This document shows, piece by piece, positions 24,725-38,060 of a stretch of 64,000 nucleotides of DNA. The notes beneath the pieces are model-generated. The model worked only from the letters and a program-made list of their open reading frames with translations, did not search any database and had not been told where the DNA came from. The DNA is from Sphaerulina vaccinii (Eukaryota; Ascomycota; Dothideomycetes; Mycosphaerellales; Mycosphaerellaceae). Both the position numbers and the translations under genes were made by a program. Positions within the stretch are counted from its first letter, which is position 1. The number at the start of each line of letters is the position of its first letter. The DNA lies in contig JAKUDP010000012.1 of NCBI GenBank assembly GCA_022570795.1, forward strand, positions 1-64,000, given 5' to 3'.

Positions 24725-27700
24725 GTATTATATATCTACTTATACCTACTACTTATCTCTCGAAGAAGTCGATAATATATATAATTTTATATAGACTATA
24801 TAGCCTCTATCGATATATACGTCGTATACTAATATTCCGATAGTCTATAAGCTACTTACTAGAAATAGCTAGTAGAAGAAAATACTAATAATAGTAGAAA
24901 AATAGGTTTAGATTAGTATTCTTTCTAATATATATAAACCTATTATATTTACTAATTCTAGATTCTAGGTAATATTAATAGAGTAGAAAAAGTAGTAGGC
25001 TATACTATATAATCTTAATTATAAGTAGATAGTTTTATTTATACTTTCGGCCTTTTATAATTATAAAGTTATAATAAGATTATAGAGTAGTTACTAGTAC
25101 CCGATAGTCTAGGTACTAATATATATAGGTCTCAAACTATAGTATTTGTTGTACTCGAGGATCTAAGTTCTAGTAATAGATTCTTTATATACCTTTAGAA
25201 AAGAGAGAATATATATATTAATAGTATAGCTAATATATTATTTCTACTTCTAGGTAGAGGCCGAGCTATTATTTTTATTCTAGATCTCTAGCTAGCTTAT
25301 ATTAAAGTAGGCCCAAGAGTTTATATAGAGGCGCAGATAGTCGGAGTATATATAACCGAGTCTATATACTATGCGTGCAATACTATTAGTTATTAGTATA
25401 GCTCTACGAAACTTTTTACTATAGGCTTACTATATCCTCTTCCCTAGTATATTACTTATTACTAATAGAATAAATAAGGTACTAGTCTAAAGCGCGCTAG
25501 AGTTAAGTTCTATATACTCTACTTTCGTAAGTTGCTCGAATAGATAGTTACAACTTAGTTATAGTAAACCGGCTACTTTTATAAAATAGCTAATTAGACA
25601 ATTTTCTAGAACCGAGTTATAGTCTAGGACATAGGTATTGTAGAATACTAAGAGGCTTATATATAAGAAGTAGATTAGCTATATAAGTAGCCTATCTATA
25701 TATATCCAAACTATCGATTAGCTTATTAATAAAAAGGGCTACTATAAGAATCTTATAGTACTATCTAGAATCTACCTCTTTCTTTTATAAATATATTTCT
25801 ATAATACTTTCGATATATAATCTATTAGCTTTAGCCTTTTTTTTAAAAATAATATATACTAAAAGTACTACGAATTAATAGAATCTAGTAGCTAGTAGTA
25901 TAATATTATTACTTCTTATTTCTTTTGTACTTTCTATATATACTATAGCTATATATACAAGTCTTGTTACTATATCTAGGCAACTAGTAATATAGTCTTT
26001 ATCTATACTAGATATTATATTCGGCTATATAAAAAGTAGTATAAGAAGGTCGCTAGTATAGATATAATAGAGTAGGCCGTTTTGCTCGATAACTGACTAC
26101 TAAGCTATTACTAGTAGAGTACTATAGATTAGCTAGTTTATAGTTAGTAACTAGAAAGGCTCGCTATATTTGTAAGTAGTAATATATTTGCAAATAGACT
26201 ATAGACTTATATTCTCCTAGTATTTTCTACTTCTCTTTCTATTAGAGTACTAAGCAATTATCTCTAGCTCGCCTCGTAATATTATTATAGTATAATACTT
26301 ACTAGTCGAAGTCGGTTTTTACTAAAATATAGCTAAAGCTAAAAGACTATAGTTAGGTACCTAGGAAAGTCGAGCTCTAGCCTCTACTATAGATTGCAAG
26401 TACTAGCTAGAACAAATTGTTTTAGAATATATAGACGAGCTAAGCTCTTAACTATATAAGTAATAGGTAGATAAGAGCCTTTATAGACTATAAGAATTAC
26501 TTATTTAAATTTCGAAGCCTATAAACTTTTAGTCTATACTATATATACTTAGGTAAATTAATTAGTACTTTACTTACTAACAATATAGCAGACTATTATT
26601 ATTATAGTATAGAGCTTCTCTATACTATTACTATATATACTATTAGTTATAGATTATAGAGAGATAGTAGTATAAGGCTATCTCGACATTCTTATAGCTA
26701 GTTAGTACTTACTATTACTAGTAAGTATCTATAATATTCTAGTCTAGGCTAAAATATATAGCTTAAGTTAATTATACTATATATAAACTTTCGAATTATA
26801 AAGCAAAGTTAAAATTATAAGAGTATAGCTCTAGAACCTTTGCTAGAGTATATATAAGAAGTAAGAGATTATAAGTATATTATAGAGAAGAATCGAACTC
26901 TACTTTTTGCTACTATACCTATAGAAGGTAGGTTCGAGTTAAGAATTATTTTTAGTAAAAAGAGTATAAACAAATAAGTAAGAAGTTACTAAGAGCTAAT
27001 AGTTTAATAATCTAGTAGTACTCTACCTCTTCGAGGAATAAAGTAAGAGTAACTCTAATTTAGTTAGCCTTCTATATATATATTAATTATATCTAGTTAG
27101 GGCTATATATAAGTCTAAGTATTTATAGCTTGTAGGTTATTATAGTATAGTATAGATTATATATTATAGTAAATCGAGGCTAGAGCTACTACTTTTAGTA
27201 TCTTCGAGTATAATAATAGAATTGCTCTTTGTCTAAGAGAATAATATATATAAGCTATATAGTACTTGTATCTGCGCCGATATCTCAATTTTGTTGTAGC
27301 TATATATAAGTATATTTAGGTTAAGTATAACTACAAATATATAAGAACTACTATTTCTAAGTAGTATATATATATCGAATACTTATAGAAGACAAATATA
27401 TCTTAACTATATTTTAGGTAAAACTTATAGGTAAATATCTAAGTACTATCTTCTAGTTATAAGATAATAAGAGCGACGTTACTAAAAGTATAGTATAAGT
27501 AAATAATATCTATTTAAGTACTTAAGACTAATTCAATTCTAGGCAACTATAAGCGCTTGCAACTCCTATATAATATAAAGTTAGCAAAGTATTATACTAG
27601 GAGTTAATAGTCTATAGAAACTATACTTAGCTATTAGAAGTAGGTATCTATATAGGCGTCGAGATAGAGGCTAAAGTATACTATTTGCTACTACTAGCGT

Positions 27701-30700
27701 CCTCTTATAGTAGTACTAGAGATAGTAACTATAGCTACTTTACTATTAGTATAAGCGCTAGAAATATCGAGCCTATAAGATTCTATAGTAGTATAGAAGA
27801 ATACTTTATTAGCTCTTATTAAGCTATCTATTTCTCCTATATAATATCTAATTAGAGTAATACGAGTATATAATTATTATATATTATATATAGCTATATA
27901 AATCTATTACAAATTCTAGTTTTATATAGAAAGAAGGTATAGTATAGATACTAGAAGAAAGTTCGGCTCTTAATACTAATTTTATACTATATAATCGAGT
28001 CTTTCCTATTACAAATATCTTGCTAGACTACTAACCTCCTAACCTCTACTTTTTTAAAAAAAGCTTAGCTTAGCTTAGGCAATATAGTAGTCCTATACTA
28101 CAAACGCTCGAGGTCGCTTATAGTAATTCTATACTTCTAGATTTTCGCAAAGCTATTATTAGAAGAACTTAAAATCTAATACTTCTTATAGAGAAAATAT
28201 TCGTATTCTAGCTTTATATACTTCTTATATATAGAACTCTAGGCAAAGGTAGTATCTAGGCGCTCTATTATATTCTTCTCCTATATTATTTAGCTCTATA
28301 CTTAATAATTATCAAATAGTATATATAGAGCTAGTTCTACTTTAGTAGTATAAAAAGAGCTAGCTCTTACTTTAATAAAAATTAACTTATTACTATATAT
28401 ATCTAAGTATCTATACTTTCGTTCTTAGTAGAATACTAATATTATTAGTAGAATTATCTCGAGGACTAGATAAGAATAGAAACTTATAGCAAGGTAGATT
28501 AAGTAAAGTCTAGATTTACTTATAATTCTAAAGTATAATATTATTAGAAATAAGTTTTTAATAGTTTTTAAGTCTTTATATATAATACTCTCTATAGATA
28601 ATAGAGTAAAACTATTACTTTCTATTATAAGAGTTATTTTAGTTAGTTAAGTACTAGTTATCTAGAAATTAAGAATACTACTTATAAGCTATTTCGACTT
28701 TTAGAATATAGCTCGAGTACTATTTCTTTTTATAATAGTATAGAGTAAAAATTTGCTTAGTTTAGTATATTATTAAGTATAGGTAATAAAAAGTAGTATT
28801 ACTAGAAGTACTCTATTTTATATAAACTATAATAGTATTAGCTCGCAAGCTCGAGCTTATAATACTTATTATAGATATAGAATAATATACTATAAGTATT
28901 AAACTTCTACTATTTTTCTATAAGTCTACTATATAAAGTAATTATTAAAATAAAATAGAACCGATTATATATCTAGATCTAATATACCTAAAATATATTT
29001 ATAGTACTTCGCTACAAGCCTATACTACTAATATAATATATAATAATTAATATAAAGATATTTTACTATAAATAGACTTAGCTTAGATAAAAATTAAAAA
29101 AAGTTAATATATATAGAATAGCTCGAGTATATTACTAACTACTAATCTAATAGAAAATACTATAATTGCTATAATAGTATAATACTAATAAGATCTAGAG
29201 ATATACTATACTTAACTAGAGAATAATAATACTAAGAGGACCTATAAGGAAGTATAGAGTTCTTCGAGTATTAGCTATAATATACCTCTTTCTAACTTAC
29301 TATATAAGGAGAATAAGAATATTACTAATATACTCTATATACTTAATACTACTAATAGCTAGAATATCGATAATATACTTATTATTAATTATATCTATAT
29401 CTTTCGTATTATACGAGTATAATAGTTAAAATAATTTTAATACTATATACTACTACTAGACTCTACTAGTATATAAGGCTACTAAAACCTTATCTATAAT
29501 ACTTAGCCTATTCTTAGTAGAGACTCTACTATCCGATAATATTAAGTTTATCTAGTAGTAGTTTTAGATATACTACGAAAATAGTATAGTAGAGTACTTA
29601 GTAACCTAGATAAACTATTTTAGTCGCTTAGTTATATTTAATTAATTCTACTTATAGGCTCTAGACTCCTACTTTTTATATACTTTAAGGTACTAGATCG
29701 ACAAGTTACTCTAGATAATAGCGAACGCCTATTTAGTTATTACTTTCTTAAGCTCTTTACTCTATATCGCTCTATATATAATAGTACCTAGGCTATTATA
29801 TCTAAGAACCTTAATCTATAGTATATATAAATAGTAAATATATAATAAGCCTAATACCTATAGAAGGCTATACTTCTATAGAAATACTCTAAGCTAAGCT
29901 AGAAACTTAGGTATTAGTAATATTCTATAGGAACTAACTACTCGCTTATACTCGAAAAGTATAAACTTATAGTAGAAAGTTATAAAAAATATATATAGGT
30001 AGATATTATATTAGTTAATATTTTCGAATTAGTAAAAGTCGGAGTTCTTGTCTAGTATAGAGTATACTATAACTTAATATAGTAAAGTATTATAGTACTA
30101 GTATAGTAAGTAGACTCTAAAATTATAATATATATTATAAAGTATAAATAGTCTACTAAAGTTATATAGTAGAGTAGATATAATATAATACTACTAGTTG
30201 CTTAATAGTAGTATTGTATTATAGCTATTAGTAGCCTACTAGTACTAAGCGAGGTCGTAGTTAGAAAGTATATTAATAGTTATTAATTACGAAGTAAAAA
30301 ATCTATAAAAGTAGAGTTAAAATATTAATTTTACTTTCTTATCTAATATAGTAGTATTTCTTAGCTTAGTCTAGTCTAATCTAACTCTACTATATATTAA
30401 CTCTTCTCTATTTTATCTATACTCTTTATAGTACTTTTTTCGAATATAGATATATTTATTTATATAGAATAGCGCTATTTTCTATAGTAGATAAGAATAA
30501 TAATATAGATACTATATAGTCGAAGAAATATAGTATAGTAGTAGAATATAACCTTCTAGCAAGTATAATCGACGAAGTACTTTAGCTAGCCCTTGCTATA
30601 TAACTCCTAACTATCTACAACTTATACTTCGAAATATCTATTTCTTAGAAGTATTTAATAATACTATAATAGAGCAAGAAAGTATTAGTATTAGTAGACC

Positions 30701-33700
30701 TATAGGTAGATATTAGTACTCTCCTATAGCTTGGACAAGCTAACTTCTAATATCGAGTATAGTATAAAAGTAATATTAGAAAAGTAGAAATATATATAGA
30801 TTAGTAAGTACTAAAGCAAAAGTAAAATTTTATTAAAATATTTAGTTTTTTTATATTATAGAAGTAGTCTAACTCTATAGACTAGATTCTAGTCTCTAGA
30901 GGGTTAGATAATAAGATATATACTATATAAATAGTCGTCTTTATTACTTTAATAGATTTTATATTTAAAAATAAATTTTTTATATATTTAAAAAAAAAAA
31001 TTAATAGCTATACTAATATTAGGTTTTCTACTCTAGATAGAGGACTCGGAGTGCCTTTTGTTTTAGATATCTAGTTAGAAAAGTAGCTTACTAGTCGAAG
31101 ACCTACTATAGACTAATATATAGAGCTAGATTCTCTTCTAGTATATATATATTTTTATAGCCTAACTTATACTTAATTCGAGTAATACTTTATAAGTTAG
31201 CTATAGAGATCTTGCTATAGACTATAGTATAATACAATCTACTATACTAAAAGAAGTATTCTAGTTACTAAGAATAGAACAAATAGACTAGTATAGCCTC
31301 GTACTTAGTCGGCCTATAAATACTAGTTGCTTTTAATAGTAAAGCAAGCTAAGAACAAAAAGTAGGTAATATATTTAAAACTTTGTTTCTAAATATAGGC
31401 GAAAGAAGTATAGAAGCTTAAAGGCTTGTTTTCTAAGTATTTATATATTAGTAAGTATAGATTACTCGAAAGTCTTATTTATAACTTATAGAAAAAGAGT
31501 AGTTCTATAGCTCTTATACTCTAACTACTATAGTCTAGAGTATTAATAAGCTTATTTAGAAATAGTACTATTAATAGAATATACTTATAGTAGTTATTAC
31601 TAAGTAGTTTTCTAAAATATAATTTTACTACTTCGAGAATATAATTATCTATACTTTAATATAACTTATATAATACTATATAGAAGAATAGAACTAAGAA
31701 TTAGTAGAACCTAGATATATTTAGAGTAATAGATACTACTACCTTATTCTAAGCTACTTTCTAGGCTAGGAGCTATATATAATCTAATAGTTAGGTAGAA
31801 CTAATATACTCTACTAGGAACTAGTTAACTCTCTTAGAGAAATAGTTATTTTTATAAATATTCTTAGATCGACTTATCTTTTATTAGAGCAAGTTAGATA
31901 TAATTTTACTACTATAGAAGTATTTATATAGGCTATATTCTTATATATATTTCTACTATTACTAAGTATATAGTATTTATATAACTATACTTTTAGTACA
32001 TTTCTCTACTATTTTGTATTTAATACTAATTTTATACTAAGAGCTAGGCTATAATTCTACTTTTAAGTCTAGTAACTAAGGCTTCTATAATTCAAAAGTT
32101 AAAAGCTTTTTTAGATCTAGTAGAGGCTTAGTAGAGGTTTGCTCTAAGCTAGATAGTATATAAACTCGTCTATATTTTATTAGCTACTCTAGAATATATT
32201 AAGTATAACCTAGACCTAGGTATATAAAGTTATTAATATATACTAGTATTTGTATTTTCTAGGTCTATAAGTATAGTATCTAGAGACTAGTACCTTATAC
32301 TTGCAATTCTCTTATCTAGAAGTCTTGAATTCTAAAGTTAGGTAATAGAAATTTATATATATATAGCCTTTTAAAAATTGCTATATACTCTTTTTATAGT
32401 TTTATTACCTCTACTTCGAGATATAATAAGTAGTCTCTCTAACTTCTAATATAACTATCGATACGACTAGTTATTATCTTATTAATAGTAAGAAGTATCG
32501 AAAGATAATATAAGTTTATAGAAGTTAATTATAGTATACCTCTTTCGATACCTAAAATAGCTAGGTTATAACCTAGATACTTTAGATATAGTATAAAAAA
32601 TTATCGCTTCGAACCTTCTATACTATATACTATATAGCTATATATATATATATTTATATAGACCGATTATAGCCGAGCTCTTTTTATAGTATATTTCTAG
32701 CTCTACAAATACTATACTCTATATATAGTAGTAGTACGTCTTCGAAAGCTTTAACTCTATACAAATTTGTATAGTACTATTAGAAGAGTATTTAGGTATA
32801 CTTAAATATATATTAGCTTAGTATTACTTTAATAGATTGTAATATATATTCTATATTACTCTATAACCTATAGAGTAGCTTCTACTACTTGCTATTATAT
32901 TCTTAGTAGCTATTACTACTAGTACTACTATTATACTATACTATTCGGGTTATTACGAGATAGAGTTACTAGCTCTAGACTTTACCTTCTTATTATAAAA
33001 AGTACTTTATAGCTTAGTCTAGATATAAAAATAAGATTTTAAAATATATATTATAAAGTAGACAAAGCTAATTATTCTAGGTACTTGTACTTAGTTTCTA
33101 TATAGCTTTTTATATACTACTATATAATACCTAGCTACTTAGCTACTAGCTATATCTCTTCTTTATAGTAATATAGATATTATAGTACTTCTTACTTTAT
33201 AGAATAGCTTGTATTATCTATAATAGGTAGATCTATAAAATATAGCTACTTTTTGCTAGTAGGTCTTATATACTATAGATTGCTAGCTTTATTATTATAG
33301 GCAAACAAGCCGATAGTATAGTAAGTAGTAATAGAAGTAGTACTATACTATACTAATAGTAGGAGAAAGTAGAAGAAGTTATATAGTATCTTCTATTAGT
33401 AGATATTACTATTATCGAGGCTATATCTCTACTTTCGATCTAGAAAACAATTTCTAATATTAAGATATATAGCTTAGAGTACTAGAAACTAGTATAGCTT
33501 TATAGTAGGAGGGCTAGGCAAGTTACTTTATATAATTCTATATAATATACTAGATAGCTTACTAACTTCTATATACTAGACCTTTCTTACTACTATAGTT
33601 ATAAATAGCTCTTATCTAGTAGATTAATATATAGTATATTTGTCTTATATAATATATCTAAATACTTTTTTATATAGTTCTAGTTAATAGAGTTAGAGCT

Positions 33701-35855
33701 ATTTATAACTACTATAGCTATTAAAGGCAAAAGCGAGTATATACTCTATTAACTATTACTCTAACAAAGCTCGAGTTAAGAAATAGTAAAGCTAGTAACC
33801 TAAGTATATAGTACTCTATAGCCTAATTAGTACTTATACTTCGAGCCTATTATCGATTATAGTAGTATTAGTAGACTACCGAAGTATAGTTAGATATAGT
33901 ACTATTAATATAGAGTATATATTACTATTCTCTATATACTCGAATACTTTCTATACTTTTTATTTAATATTATACTTTCTACTATTCTTTTCGGAGCTTA
34001 CGATATACTCTATATTATCTTCTAAAATATAAGTAATAATCGGACTACTTATTATATTATATTATAGTTAATTTAAACTAGTATATTAGTTATTTAGTAT
34101 ATATAGAATTTTCTACTATCTAATACTAACTTGTTTCTATAGACTCTGCCTCTATATTAGTATTTATAAGTAGATATTTTAGAATATAAGCTACTAGGTA
34201 CTATATATATATACCTATTGCCGAGCGCGCAATTAGCTAAATTTAATATATATACTATTACTATTATACTACAAAGGGAAATAAGGCACTTTAGCTTTAT
34301 TTATAGCTAGATCTAGATATACTAAGTATTATAAGTAGACTATTTCTAAGACAATTTCTAGTACGATTTTTATAGTTTTTTAATAGGCCTAAATCTAAGC
34401 TATTCTAACTACTTTTTAGTATTTTAATCCGACTATTTTTTGCGTCGCTACTATAATATACTTTTTGCTATTACAAAGTAAAATATTACTAAAAAATAGA
34501 GCTTTTTTTATATATCTATAGCTCTATAAGTTCTACTCGGATTGTAGCAAAACAAATTATATTAGAAAGGTCTAATTTAGGCCTATAAGATAGCTTTCTT
34601 AGACTCGAAATTAGCGAAAATTTTGCGACGCTATACGTCGGATTAGCTACTATAATATATTAGTATATACTAAGTACAAGCTTAATATAGCCCCTACTTA
34701 ATAGCTAAAAGAACTCTAAGCTATATAGTAAGTTATAGGCTTAGAGTTAATATATCTATAAGATATTAGAAGTAGTTAGAGAGTAGAACCTAAAGCCTAA
34801 TATCTTACTAGACTTAGAGAATATCGAGCTATTATATATATTTAGTCGCTACGATAAGATTTATAGTTTCTCGAGTTAGTAGAGTATAGGAACTAGTAGA
34901 ATTTATATTGCGCTAAGCCTATATAAAATCGCCTATTTTCTAATAAGGCTTAAAAGCTATTTACTATATCTATATAGTAGTAGATAGAATATTACTTGAG
35001 GCTTTATATAGGTATAAGACTAGACTATATAGAAACTTCTATTAAAAGGTTATAATTATTATACTAGCTAGAAGAAGAAAACTAAGTAGCTATATCTATA
35101 TTCGATAGATAGATATTAGAAAGAATTTTATTTATAGTATCGATATAATACTAAGAATACGGCTATTATACTCTTACTAGAAATATACTATATACTATCT
35201 AGCGTACTAATAAATTATAATATATACTCGAAGTATATTAGATATATTATCTTATTAAGTTAGTATCTAGATATTTTTTAACTCGAGTTTTTAGAGTCTC
35301 GATAATTCGACTTATAGGCTCGTTTCTCTACTTCTATAAAAAGTAATATCTAGGTATTAGAAAGTAGGTTTGCACTATTATTTTTAGCTATAGTATACTT
35401 CTAATAGATTGTAGTAGTAGCTAATAACAACTAGCTAAATAGAGTATAGGAATTATATATAATAGAAGTCGAAATATTAATACTAGATTAGAAGCGAGGC
35501 TATAGTCTACTAAGATTAGGCGACCTACTTAGAAAAGTCTATATAGAAAAATATATAAAAGAGTCAGTTTTCTAATTTCTAAAGTTAGCTAGCTCTTTTT
35601 ACCTTTTAGCTTAGATTAATCTAAGTAATAAAAGCAAACTATATTATAGCTAGTATTAAGTTTTTTAAATTAGTAGTAAAGGCAAATAGTATCCTACCTC
35701 GCCTTTACTAACTCTTTCTAGCTAAGATACTAACCTACTCTAGGTTATAGATTATTTTCTATTAGCTATTATATAAACTTTCTTTTTAATATACTTTATT
35801 AACCTAAAGTTCTAAGTCCGAACTTCTAGAGTATATATTAGTAAATTTCTTATCT
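24725..35855. other. Long unrecognised RIP-decayed region
   Basis: About 11 kb without a feature I can name. Coding-like plus frames with few stops occur at about 25290-25680 (including VYIEAQIVGVYITESIYYAC), about 27690-28130 (SARNIEPIRFYSSIEEYFI) and about 29520-29900, but none matches a family I know. About 25370-25385 keeps an isolated CTATGCGTGCAAT with several TpG/CpA. Most of the rest, for example 30001-30720, contains CpA only as CAA and TpG only as TTG. No LTR pair, terminal inverted repeat or tandem array was found by eye. Confidence 0.35.
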
Positions 35856-35859
35856 AGAG

Positions 35860-36115
35860 TTTCTATTTAATAAAACTAAATACTTCGTATTAAAGAACTT
35901 TAAGCTTATAAGCCTCGTATATATAGTTAGGTAATTTTAGGTTAAAGCTATAAAGAACGTCGACCTCGCTAGTATCTAAGATAGTATTAGTAATTTCTAG
36001 CTACTAGTATTCTATAGCTATTACTAAAGCCTTTGCCTAGGAATAAGTATTAACTTTAGAAGCTAGGCCGGAGTCGAGAAATAACTTAATAAGGTCTAAG
36101 TCTCCTTTATAGAAT
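35860..36115 (-). pseudogene. Probable ankyrin-repeat protein fragment
   Basis: On the minus strand a frame with only a few TAG/TAA stops in about 80 codons reads YKGDLDLIKLFLDSGLASKV. It continues through AKALVIAIEY**LEITNTIL and DTSEVDVLYSF. The spacing of G-DL-LIKLFLDSG and LEITN-ILDT fits two consecutive ankyrin-type helix pairs (the usual form is G.LE.VKLLL..GA). Ankyrin proteins are common accessory genes in filamentous fungi. Sequence on either side (35570-36900) keeps more G+C and some CpA/TpG but gives no further named domain. A helical-repeat protein of another class is possible. Confidence 0.45.
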
Positions 36116-37335
36116 ACTTAGAATAGTAATAGCTTATAGTAGCTATTAAGCTATTCGGAGAGCTTGCTAGACTAGCTTATAGAGTCTATATAGAGTAAGT
36201 AGGTAGCTAATATAGTACTAAAATATACTATAATAGAGGCTTCTAATACTCTACTACTAGCTAGAAGCTTTAATAAGTATAGATTAACTAGTAGGTTGCG
36301 AAATATTAGAATATATAATATAGAATTTCTAGAATCTATATTCGAGAAGTTTATAAATAATATTTCTAGATTAAAAATATCTAGAACTTCTCTAGGTCGA
36401 GATTGCTATACTACCTACTCGATAGTTATTATTACTAACTCGTAAAGAATTTGCATCTAAGTAAGAACTATCTATTCTTCTATACTATTAGCTTACTACT
36501 ATAAATACCTCGTTATAAGAAGTATATATCTATTACTATTTTACTAACAAACAAACTTTAGCTTTAACTACTACTACCGAGCTATAGTCTAGCAAGTAGG
36601 TAGTAATAATCGCAATATAGAGTTAGGTACTATCTATTTAGAGTAGTACGGATCTCTACTCTAGTCTAGGTATTTATTAGAGGAGGCTTATATAGAATAG
36701 CAAACTAGATTCTAAGTAGCTATAAGAAGAATAGTAAGTATATAGTTCGCGAAGTCAAGATCCAATCTAGATAGATAATAAAAATATAAGGTATTAGAGT
36801 AGAAAGTCTAAGATTCCTATCGAGTTTGAAAGTTGTATATAGGCTCTTAGTGCGAAAGCCGCGACTCTACTCTATAACTAAGTATCTCTAATCTACTAAT
36901 ATATTATCTTGTCTATTTGAGATCTACCTACTATTACTTATATATTTGTATCTATTAGTCTTAGTATATATCTATTACTTTTAGTTCTAGATACTACTTT
37001 TAACTCTACTACTAGATAAGCTATATTTAAAAAAATAGAAGATAGAGTAGCTATAGATATAGAAGCTATTAGCCTACTATATATAATATAGAGAGATAGA
37101 ATAAAGTTAGTAATAAAAAGATATAACTTCGGGCCTAGGTAGTTACTATTACTTATCTAGATCGAATAGTTCTATATAGGCTCTTAGACTTAGTAGAAGC
37201 TATACGAGTTCTATAAGGCTTTATTAGTTGAGGTATATATATATTTAAAAAGTATAGTCTTAATATTAGCTTACTAATAAGCTCTAGACAATAGTAATAT
37301 CGAGTAATAAACTATAAGTTATATAGTTATATATA
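36116..37335. other. Unrecognised, mildly less RIP-altered stretch
   Basis: This interval keeps more CpA/TpG than average (for example around 36745-36850) and may hold the upstream part of the ankyrin fossil on the minus strand. No domain could be named. Confidence 0.25.
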
Positions 37336-38060
37336 CTACCTAGAGTACGAGTAATTCTTACTACTAGTAGTACTAGCTTTGTTAGAGACCTCGGAAACAA
37401 TTAAGTACTAAAGTATCTATATATTACTAAGAACTATAAAGCTATCGAATACAAAGCTAGTATTTATAAAGTTCTTAGTAGCTATCTACAAATACTACTA
37501 TACTATAGCTAGAATCTAGTAGGCTTATACCTAGAGAAAGTAGCAAATAGTATATTATACGAGTTTCTTAATAAGGCTCTATATAGTTCTTAGAACAAAC
37601 TAAAATAGTTGCAATAGCTCGTAGAAGCTATAGATTATATCTATACTATATAAGTCTTTTACTATAATATTAGTCTATAGAACTATTTTATTAATAATAA
37701 ATATAATTTGTAACTTAGTAACTTTTAAAGTAAATATTATATATCTAATAGTATAGTCTATAGTATATATAGCTTAGAAGAGGCGAAAGTATATCTCTTA
37801 TAGAATTCTATATAGGCTAATTACTACTCTAACCTTTTTACTATTAGTAGTACTATCTACGAAATAATAATAGATTACAAACCTTATAAAAACCTAGATA
37901 GTATTAATAACTTAGAAGAGATTAAGGCACTTTTTATTAATTAGAAGTTTCTAAGTACTAAAAGTATCTTAGCTTATAGTATTATTAAGAACTATTAGTA
38001 GTAGAGGTACAACTCTACCTAGAAATATATTAGAAATCTAGTAGATTATAAAGCTTAATA
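37336..38060 (+). pseudogene. Protein kinase domain fossil (copy 2)
   Basis: Second decayed protein kinase, in one plus frame. The N-lobe reads SFVRDLGNN*VLKYLYITKN, with YKAIEYKASIYKVLSSYLQI following as the alpha-C region. Then comes NLVGLYLEKVANSILYEFLN (hinge). The catalytic loop reads LVEAIDYIYTI*VFYYNISL, with the loop His-Cys-Asp now Tyr-Tyr-Asn; the Asp codon is AAT at 37666-37668. The DFG position reads LSNF. The C-lobe gives YYSNLFTISSTIYEIIIDYK, PYKNLD and EEIKALFIN*KFLSTKSILA, and ends near NLVDYKA. Residue order and spacing match copy 1 and fungal accessory kinases of the DLFALGSTIYEIMTG type. TAG/TAA stops and catalytic Asp-to-Asn changes show it is dead. Confidence 0.82.

Noticed and set aside
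25600..25700. Segment resembling a LipB-like motif (DIGIVEY*EAY)
   Set aside because: The surrounding frame does not contain the other conserved lipoyltransferase blocks.
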